This document shows, piece after piece, positions 8,518 to 15,700 of a stretch of 64,000 nucleotides of DNA. Origin of the DNA: Amycolatopsis sp. WAC 01376. Lineage in GTDB: Bacteria; Actinomycetota; Actinomycetes; Mycobacteriales; Pseudonocardiaceae. Under the pieces are notes generated by a model that saw nothing but the letters and a program-made list of their open reading frames with translations, was not told the DNA's origin and did no database searches. The stretch covers positions 248,001-312,000 of the forward strand of contig NZ_QHKL01000008.1 in NCBI RefSeq assembly GCF_003947415.1, given 5' to 3'. How positions within the stretch are numbered: position 1 is the stretch's first letter; each line of letters opens with the position of its first letter. Both the position numbers and the translations under genes were made by a program.

Positions 8518-8535
8518 GCCTCACCCGCCCTTCCC

Positions 8536-9732
8536 TCACCACTCGACCATCAGGCTCGTAAGTCCGTAAGCCGGGGTGGTCAGGCGGAACATGGTCTCCT
8601 TGGCGGGATCCGCGAGCCTGAGCCCGGGAAAACGCCGCCACAGCAAGGAGAAGACCGTACGCAGTTCGAGGCGGGCCAGCGAAGCGCCGATACAGTGGTG
8701 GATCCCGTGCCCGAAGGCCACATGCGGCGCGGGCTGCCGCGTGAGATCGAGCCGGTCCGGATCCGGCACCAGCGCCGGGTCGCGGTTCGCCATGGGGAGC
8801 GAGCAGAGAACGGTCTCGCCCTGCTTGATCACCTCGTCCCCGATGACGACGTCCTCCATGGCCGTCCGGGGTGTCGGGGCGTACGGCACCGTCAGGTAGC
8901 GGATCAATTCGTCGACCGCCCGTTCCGCCGACTGGTCGTCACCCCGCACCGCGGCGATCTGCTCAGGATGCCGTAGCAGCGCCAGGACCCCCAGTCCGAT
9001 CATGCCGGAGATGTTGTCGTCGCCGGCGAGCATCACCTGCACGCAGAAGCCTCTCAGCTCCTCGTCGGTGGCATCGTCACCATGTTCGGCGACGACCGCT
9101 CCGATCAGCCCTTCGCCGGGTTCTTTCCGGTTCCTGGCGATCATCGCCAGCAGGTAGCGGGAGAACGCCTCGCCGGCGGCCGCCCGCTTCCGTTGACTGC
9201 GCGTGGCGTCGAGATGCCCGTGGCACAGGCTCGTGAACATGGCGCGGTCATCCCGGGGAACGCCGATGAGCTCGCACAACACGGCTCCCGGCACCTCGTC
9301 GGCGACGAGTTCGATCACGTCGGCCGGCGATCCCGCGTCCTCCATGGCATCGAGCCGTTCCGACACGATCTGTTCGATGTACGGCTCCATGCGCCGCATC
9401 TTGCGCAGGGTGAACCCCGGGGTCAGCTTCTGCCGCAACCGGGTGTGTTCGGGAGGGTCGTAGTCCATCAGGTTGCCGACCAGTTCCTTCGGCCGGAAGA
9501 TGCCCTCCCCGCCGGCCTCGTCCCGCTGATGCCAGCGGCGCCGCGTGCTGAACCGCTTGTGGTCACCCAAAACCTGGCGCACGACCGCGTGGCCCGCAGC
9601 CATCCAGGTGGTCTCGGCGTCCGCCCCGGTTCCCACGGTGACCCTCGACAGCGGACCGGCGGCGCGCAGTTCTCCCGCCGGATCGAGATCCTGCCTGCGA
9701 ATGTGGATCGGGCGCGTGTCGTCACCACTCAA
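8536..9732 (-). CDS. oxyB: Cytochrome P450 OxyB (C-O-D ring cross-link, residues 4-6)
   Basis: The 398-residue P450 matches vancomycin OxyB in length and sequence: HIRRQDLDPAGEL at the N-terminus, MDYDPPEHTRLRQKLTPGF, the I-helix AGDDNISG, and the heme loop FGHGIHHCIGASLAR near residue 340. OxyB installs the first aryl ether bridge, between residues 4 and 6, on the carrier-bound peptide. No ATG or GTG in frame gives the right N-terminus. The TTG at 9732 gives MSGDDTRP, which aligns with the vancomycin enzyme, and GAGGAG lies 7 nt upstream. This start lies inside the end of oxyE (11-nt overlap), which implies translational coupling. Confidence 0.95.
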   Translation of the reverse strand: MSGDDTRPIHIRRQDLDPAGELRAAGPLSRVTVGTGADAETTWMAAGHAVVRQVLGDHKRFSTRRRWHQRDEAGGEGIFRPKELVGNLMDYDPPEHTRLRQKLTPGFTLRKMRRMEPYIEQIVSERLDAMEDAGSPADVIELVADEVPGAVLCELIGVPRDDRAMFTSLCHGHLDATRSQRKRAAAGEAFSRYLLAMIARNRKEPGEGLIGAVVAEHGDDATDEELRGFCVQVMLAGDDNISGMIGLGVLALLRHPEQIAAVRGDDQSAERAVDELIRYLTVPYAPTPRTAMEDVVIGDEVIKQGETVLCSLPMANRDPALVPDPDRLDLTRQPAPHVAFGHGIHHCIGASLARLELRTVFSLLWRRFPGLRLADPAKETMFRLTTPAYGLTSLMVEW

Positions 9733-10879
9733 GGGGGAGCTCCTCGAGGTTGAACGGCGCGGGCTTGCCGGGGACGAACCGCAGTTCCTCCTCCGGGACC
9801 GCGAGCCGCAGCGCCGGGAACCGGCGCGCCAGTAGCGGCAGCGCGACCCGCAGCTCGAGCCTGGCCAGCGGAGCGCCGACACAGTGGTGGATGCCGTGAC
9901 CGAAGGCGAGATGCCCCGGGCTGTTGTCCCGGGTGATGTCGAACTTGTCCCCGAGCGCGCGGTTGACCGCCAGCATCGAGCAGGTCAGCACGTCACCGGC
10001 GTGGATCTCGTACCCGGCGATGTTCAAGTCGACGAGCGCCGTCCGAGGAGACGGGGCCTCGACGATCGTCGGGTACCGTAGGACTTCTTCGGTCGCGCTG
10101 TCCACCAGCTCCGGACGTTCGCGCAGCAGCGACAGCTGGGCGGGGTTCGTCGCGAACAGCAGCACCGCGACCGCCAGCTGGGCGGCCATCTGCTCGACGG
10201 CCACGATCAGGATCGCCTCGGCGAGCCCGGACAGTTCCTCGTCGCTGACCTTGTCCCCGTGCTCACGTGCGATGAATCCGATCAGCTCGTCGCCGGGATC
10301 GCGGCGTTCGCGGGCCGCGAGCTTTTCGCAGTAGTTGACGACACCGAGGCTCGACTGGACCCGCTGCTTGGGGATCCGGCTCTCCCGGCTGTCCCGGATC
10401 ATCCGCGACAGATCGGCCTGATCGTCGCGCGGGACACCGAGGAACTCGCAAGCGATGAGCGCCGGGATGGGCCAGCCCGCGTAGCGGACGAAGTCGATCG
10501 GCGAGCCCATGCTCTCCAGATCGTCAAGGCCCTCTTCGATGATCTCTTCGACCCGCGGCCGCAACCGCTCGATCCGCCGGACGCTGAACGCCGGGGCCAC
10601 CGTCCCGCGCAGGCGGGTGTGGTCGGGCGGATCGTAGGCCTGCAGGATCCCCGGCAGATGGGCCCGCTCCGCCTCGTCGTCGACCGGTCGCATCGAACTG
10701 AACCGGGTGGCGTCGGCGAGGATCTCGCGCACTTCGTCGTATCCGGTGACCAGCCATTGCCGTCGGCCGTCCAGCCCCGTCTCGGTGTCGTACTCGTGCA
10801 GCGGGCCCTTCTGTCGCAACGCGCAGAGCTCCGGCGCCGGATCGAGCCGGATCCGCTGATGCGGTAAGGGAACTACCAT
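9722..10879 (-). CDS. oxyE: Cytochrome P450 OxyE (F-O-G ring cross-link, residues 1-3)
   Basis: A 385-residue P450 with the heme loop FGHGIHHCVGAPLAR near residue 340 and AYDPPDHTRLRGTVAPAF. It sits second of four, between oxyA and oxyB. That is where OxyE lies in teicoplanin, A47934, A40926 and ristocetin clusters and where vancomycin/balhimycin clusters have none. OxyE makes the aryl ether bridge between the aromatic residues 1 and 3, which fits the Hpg1 and Dpg3 predictions for the NRPS. The ATG at 10879 has GAGGAGA just upstream and lies 23 nt after oxyA. The I-helix segment reads IVAVEQMAAQ, without the usual acid-alcohol pair, as in other Oxy enzymes. Confidence 0.92.
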   Translation of the reverse strand: MVVPLPHQRIRLDPAPELCALRQKGPLHEYDTETGLDGRRQWLVTGYDEVREILADATRFSSMRPVDDEAERAHLPGILQAYDPPDHTRLRGTVAPAFSVRRIERLRPRVEEIIEEGLDDLESMGSPIDFVRYAGWPIPALIACEFLGVPRDDQADLSRMIRDSRESRIPKQRVQSSLGVVNYCEKLAARERRDPGDELIGFIAREHGDKVSDEELSGLAEAILIVAVEQMAAQLAVAVLLFATNPAQLSLLRERPELVDSATEEVLRYPTIVEAPSPRTALVDLNIAGYEIHAGDVLTCSMLAVNRALGDKFDITRDNSPGHLAFGHGIHHCVGAPLARLELRVALPLLARRFPALRLAVPEEELRFVPGKPAPFNLEELPLEW

Positions 10880-10902
10880 GATTCTCCTCGGGCTTTCTGG
10901 CG

Positions 10903-12078
10903 CTACCAGTCGAGCAGCAGGGCTTCCACGTCGAACGGTGGTGGACCGAACTTGAGCTTGCGGTCGGGCTCGGCGAGTCTCAGCTTGGGAAGCCGCCGTG
11001 CCAGCGCGGGAATCGCCACCCGGAACACCATCTCCGCCAGCGGCCTGCCGAGGCAGTGGTGGATACCGTGCCCGAACGAGACATGCGGCGACTTTTCCCG
11101 GGTGATGTCGAATTCGTCCTCTCGCGCGGGGAAGTTCGCGCGGTTCGCCCCCAGCAGGGAACACGTGACGGTGTCGCCCGCCTTGACGAGGCGGCCACCG
11201 ATCTCGATGTCCTCCTTCGCGATGCGCGGGTGGAGTTTCTCGTCGGTGGTGAGATACCGGTTCAACTCCTCCAGCCAGTCCGGGATCGTGTCCGGCTTTT
11301 CCCGGAGAAGGTCGAACTGCTCCGGGAAATCGACCATCAGCAACGCGCCGGCCGCGAGGAATCGGGCCACCTGATCGCCGCCGGCGCCCATGATGAACGC
11401 GGCCACCCCGGCCAGTTCCGCGTCGGTGATCTCGTCACCGTGTTCGCGCACGACGACACCGAACAGGTCGTCGCCGGGATCGCGGCGTACCCGGGCGACC
11501 GCCTTGTTCATGTACTGCATGAACTTGTTGCCCGCCGCGTTGCGCCGCTTGTCCGTCCGTTCGGTGCGGCTGGCGTGCAGGGTGCGCGACAGGTCGGCCT
11601 GGTCGTCGCGCGGGATGCCCAGGAAGTCGCAGGTCGCCGTGGTGGCGACGGCCCAGCCGAACTGCGGGACGAAATCCACCGGACCGCCCATGTCCTCGAT
11701 GGTGTCCAAGGCGTCTTCGACGATCCGCTCGACGTGGGGCTCGAACCCCCGCATCCGCCGGATGGCGAACGGCGGCGTCACCAGCCGGCGCAGCCGCGTG
11801 TGGTCCGGCGGGTCGTAGTGGGTGAGGAAACCGGGCCAGGCGATACCCGCCGCCGTCCCGCCGTAGATCAGCCGGGCGCTGAACTTGTCCGAGCTGAGGA
11901 CCTGGCGGACCTCGTCGTATCCGGTGGCGAGCCACGCTGTCCGTCGTTCGCCGTCTTCCTCGGTACCCAGTGCGGAAAGGGGCCCGTCGGCCATCAGCGA
12001 GAGGAGCTCCGCCCCCGGATCGAACCGGTCCCTCCGGTGGATTTCCAAGCCCCGGACGACGTTGAGCTCTTCGAACAC
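10903..12078 (-). CDS. oxyA: Cytochrome P450 OxyA (D-O-E ring cross-link, residues 2-4)
   Basis: A 391-residue P450 starting MFEELNVVRGLEIHRRDRFDPG, with the heme loop FGHGIHHCLGRPLAEM near residue 340 and HYDPPDHTRLRRLVTPPF. It is the first gene after mbtH, the conserved place of oxyA. OxyA forms the aryl ether bridge between residues 2 and 4. A 500-nt intergenic region with a Bbr-type operator lies upstream, so oxyA probably heads its own transcript of tailoring genes. Confidence 0.95.
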   Translation of the reverse strand: MFEELNVVRGLEIHRRDRFDPGAELLSLMADGPLSALGTEEDGERRTAWLATGYDEVRQVLSSDKFSARLIYGGTAAGIAWPGFLTHYDPPDHTRLRRLVTPPFAIRRMRGFEPHVERIVEDALDTIEDMGGPVDFVPQFGWAVATTATCDFLGIPRDDQADLSRTLHASRTERTDKRRNAAGNKFMQYMNKAVARVRRDPGDDLFGVVVREHGDEITDAELAGVAAFIMGAGGDQVARFLAAGALLMVDFPEQFDLLREKPDTIPDWLEELNRYLTTDEKLHPRIAKEDIEIGGRLVKAGDTVTCSLLGANRANFPAREDEFDITREKSPHVSFGHGIHHCLGRPLAEMVFRVAIPALARRLPKLRLAEPDRKLKFGPPPFDVEALLLDW

Positions 12079-12249
12079 GGCAGATCCTTTCGTCTCAACG
12101 GGTCGTCACGCGCGGCAAGGATGTTTCCGACCGGCCGGACGGGCGTCGAGTTCGTCCAACACTCCGGAGCGAGGTGGGTGGGACGCGCCCGGCTACTCGC
12201 ACCGGCGCAAGGGTGGGAGGTTGCGAAAGCGGGGCGGGATGCGGCGGGT

Positions 12250-12298
12250 CGTGAGGGGCCCCTTGCCTACTCTGAGGGTAGGGAAGGGGCCCCTCACG
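12250..12298. terminator. GC-rich palindrome upstream of oxyA
   Basis: CGTGAGGGGCCCCTT pairs with AAGGGGCCCCTCACG, extended by CCTAC/GGTAGG around a short loop. It is a strong hairpin in the untranslated region 170 nt before the oxyA start, with no U-tract. It may be an attenuator, a boundary element or simply a repeat. Confidence 0.7.
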
Positions 12299-12397
12299 GC
12301 ATCCCAGGCTGAGCTCGGCCCGGCGTGAGGCAGACTCGCTGCTGCGGGCGGGCAGGAACGCCATGTTGAGCCTCTGCACTACAGCGACAGCGCGCCC

Positions 12398-12456
12398 AAG
12401 TACATGAAGGACCCCATCCTTGCGCCTAGGTACAGCAAGGCCCCCTTCATGTACTT
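12398..12456. repeat. Palindrome of the AAGTACATGAAGG family
   Basis: The left arm AAGTACATGAAGG and right arm CCTTCATGTACTT are perfect complements around a 33-nt loop with further pairing. The same arms occur at 49831-49889 and, with a change, at 62270-62296, so this is a dispersed intergenic element. Confidence 0.8.
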
Positions 12457-12540
12457 CACGCAAGAAGCACCGCAGGTGCCTAAGAGAAGCCTCGCCGGAA
12501 CCCGAAACGCCACTCACGACCGCAAGCGGGCGCCGAGCAC

Positions 12541-12569
12541 GTCCAACCGCCCGGATTGAGCGGCTGGAC
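12541..12569. promoter_or_regulatory. Predicted StrR/Bbr operator upstream of oxyA
   Basis: GTCCAA-N17-CTGGAC: this matches the palindrome bound by the balhimycin activator Bbr (GTCCA and TGGAC half-sites 17-19 nt apart) except for the first base of the right half-site. It shares the extended left half GTCCAACCGC with the site before the activator gene. It starts 10 nt after the mbtH stop and lies 463 nt from the oxyA ATG. A Bbr site before oxyA is also known in the balhimycin cluster. Confidence 0.75.
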
Positions 12570-12578
12570 ACCTCAGGT

Positions 12579-12788
12579 TCAGCCGTTGACCTCGGCGATC
12601 AGGCTCTTCGGCCGCAGGTCCGTCCAGTTCTCCTCGACGTAGGCGAGGCATTCCTGGCGCGAGGCCTCACCGTGGACGCGGGTCCAGCCGGCGGGCACCT
12701 CCGCGAAGGTCGGCCAGAGGGAGTGCTGCCCCTCGTCGTTGACCAGCACGAAAAAGGAACCGTCTTCGTTGTCGAACGGATTGGTCAT
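12579..12788 (-). CDS. MbtH-like protein
   Basis: A 69-residue protein of the MbtH family, with MTNPFDNEDGSFFVLVNDEGQHSLWP, then VPAGW, and CLAYVEENWTDLRPKSL. These contain the conserved residues that dock on the A4-A5 region of adenylation domains. Such proteins activate or solubilise A domains, in GPA pathways mainly Tyr/Bht-activating ones. It starts 11 nt after the last NRPS gene, with AAAGGAAAG before the ATG, so the two are co-translated. GPA clusters have it in this place. Confidence 0.95.
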   Translation of the reverse strand: MTNPFDNEDGSFFVLVNDEGQHSLWPTFAEVPAGWTRVHGEASRQECLAYVEENWTDLRPKSLIAEVNG

Positions 12789-12799
12789 GATCTTTCCTT

Positions 12800-15700
12800 T
12801 CAGGCGCCCGGCCGCGGCCGGAGCTTCTCGGCGACGATGGATCCAATCTGGACCAACGCCGCGGGTTGCACCATGTCGTAATGGTTGGTCGGGATCTCGT
12901 GGTGTTCGATGGCGCCGCTGGTGAAGTCCTTCCAGCCGGCGACGGCTTCCGAAACCGGCAGATGGGCAGGCCTGTCCTCGGAAGCGACGAAAAGCAGGAT
13001 GTCGCCGTTGAACGGTGAGGCGGTGTGCTGGGGCCCGACCTTCCAAAGGTTTCGCATCACGGCTTCCAGCCGCTCGCGCGCGCCGGGCCCCTGGACCATG
13101 CCTCCGGCGAGTTCCAAATCCTGTTCTTTTCGTTTCTGGAGGCCGTCTTCGTCACGCGCGGCCTCTTCGGTCACCGTGCCGGTCGCGTTCCGTCCCATGT
13201 AGACGGGATAAGCGTCGAGCAGGGCCAGCAGGCCGAGTTCTTCCCCTTCGGCTTCGAGCATCGCGGCCATCGCCTGTGCGATCCGGCCGCCGAGTGACCA
13301 GCCGAGCAGGTGATACGGCCCGGTCGGCTGCACGGCACGGATGTGCGCGAGGTAGTCCGCCGCCATCTCTTCGACACTCTCGGGCAAGCGTTCGGTACGC
13401 GCGAGGCCGCGCGCCTGGACGCCGTACACCGGCTGGTTCGCGGGAAGATGCCGCAGCAGCGGCCCGTAGTTCCAGCTCAGTCCGCCACTCGCGTGCACGC
13501 AGAACAGCGGCGGGCGGTCGCCGCCTGCCTGCAGCGGCAACAGGATCTCGTAATCGCCGGTCTTCACCGCGGTGCTCGACCGCCGCCGCTCCCCCACCAC
13601 GATCAGGGTTTTGGCCGCGGTCTTGCGGGCGAGCAGGCCGGTGTTCAGCATCCGGTGTCCCGGCTCGCCGAACGGGCACGGCTCGCCCGACTTGCCCTCG
13701 TCGACCGCCGGACCGGTGACGTACAGATCGCCGACGGCGCCCGGGGCGACGGGGCGACGCCGGTCGTCGAGCAGAAGCGCGCCGAGCGGACCCAGTTCCG
13801 CGACCACCGAGGGCACCTTCCCGGCCCACCGCGCCGGCGCGATCGCCGGACGGCCGCGTTCGGTGTCGTCGAGGAAGATGTCGAGGTCGCCGATCCGCCG
13901 CTGGGGATCCTCCGCGACCTGTTCCAGCACTCGCACCAGCCGCCGGGCGACCGATTCCGCCGTGGCTTCGTCGAACAAGTCGGCGGCGTAGCGAAGGGTG
14001 CCTTCGAGACCGTCCTCGTTGTCGTCCTCGTCGAGCCGCTCGGTGAGCTTGAACGCGAGATCCAGCTCCGTGGCCTCCGTCCCGCCGGGTACGACACTGG
14101 TGCGCAGCGCGGGCAGTTCCGCCGCGTCCCACGCGCCGATGTCCTCCTCGTCCACCTCCAGGCCCACCTGGAACACGGGGTGGCGGGAGAGCGAGGCGGG
14201 CAGGTCCAGCAGTTCGACGATCCGCTCGAAGGGAACGTCCAGATGCTGACGCGCGGCCCGGACCGCCTCCTGCACCCGGGTGACGACCTCGAGGAACGTC
14301 GGGTCGCCGGAGAGATCCGTGCGCAGGGCGAAGGGCCGGGCGAACGGCCCGATCATCGGTTCGAGGTCGATGAGGTCCTCGTCCCGTGCCAGCGTCGTGC
14401 CGATCACGAGGTCGTGCCCGGCGCCGTATTTGGTCAGCAGCACGGCGAGCGCGGCGTGCACGACGTGGATCGTGTCCGCGCCGAGTCGTTGCACCGCTTC
14501 GGTCAGCCGGTTGTACGGCTCGGCGTCCAGCCGCAGCGCGACCGTGCCCGCCTCGCGCGACGGGACCGCGGGCCGCGGCCGGTCGAACGGAAGCACCGTC
14601 TCCCCGTCGATCCCGGTGAGGGTGTCCCGCCAGAAGACGACCTGCTCGTTGATCAGGCTGCCCTGGTCGTCCTCGTCCGCGAGGAGCCGCTGTTCCCAGA
14701 TCGCGTAGTCGGCGAACTGCAGTGCCAGCGGCGCACGTTCCGGGACCCGGCCCGAACGCCGTGCGCCGTACGCGGCAGCCAAGTCGCGGAAGAACACGTC
14801 CATCGAGTCGTCGTCGGCCAGGATGCGGTGCACTCGCAGATGCAGCACGTGTTCCTTTTCCGACAGGGCGAAAAGGTCGCAACGCCACGGCACTTCACGG
14901 GTGAGGTCGAAGACCGACGCGCGCAGTCCGGCGAGCAGGCCGGGCAGTTCCTCCTCGGTGGCCGGGACCGGGGACAGTTCGATGGCAGCGGGTTCGTGGA
15001 CGTCCTGCCGGACGCTCTGCGCGTCGCCCGGGAACGTCGTGCGGAGCACCTCGTGCCGGGTCGCGACGTCGCCGAGCGCCGCCGCCAGCGCGGGCACGTC
15101 GAGCCTGCCGCGCAACCGCAGCGCGACCGAGATGTGCAGGCCCGCGGTCTCCTCGCCGGGGCTGGCCAGCAGCCACGCGCGGAGCTGCCGTGCGGTGAGC
15201 GGGAGCCGCTCCGGCCGCTCGACGGGCTCCAGCGCGGGACGGGACTTCGCGGCGAGCGCCCTGGCGACCCCGGCGGGCGTCGGCGAGGAGAACAGCTGCC
15301 GGATGGGCAGATCCACGCCGATCACCTCGCGGATCCGCGCGATGAGCCGCATGGCCAGCGCCGAACTGCCACCGAGGTCGTGGAAGGCGTCGTCGACACC
15401 CACGTTGTCGACGCCGAGGATCTCCGAGAACAGTTCGCAGAGGACCTTTTCGGATTCGCTCTCCGGCGCCTTTTCCGACGCGCGGCCCGCGAGATCCGGG
15501 GCGGGCAGGGCACGGCGGTCCACCTTGCCGTTGGGCGTGACGGGCAGACCGGGCAACGCGACGACCGCCATGGGAACCATGTACGCGGGCAGCACCAAGC
15601 CCATCTGGCGCCGGATCTCCTCCGGCCCCGCGTCCCCGCCGTCGGAGACGAAGTAACCCACCAGCCGCTTTTCCCCCGGCTGGTCCTCGCGCGCCATGAC

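Noticed and set aside
12095..12571. 158-residue minus-strand ORF upstream of oxyA
   Set aside because: It covers two palindromes and the Bbr operator and is low-complexity; better explained as untranslated regulatory DNA.
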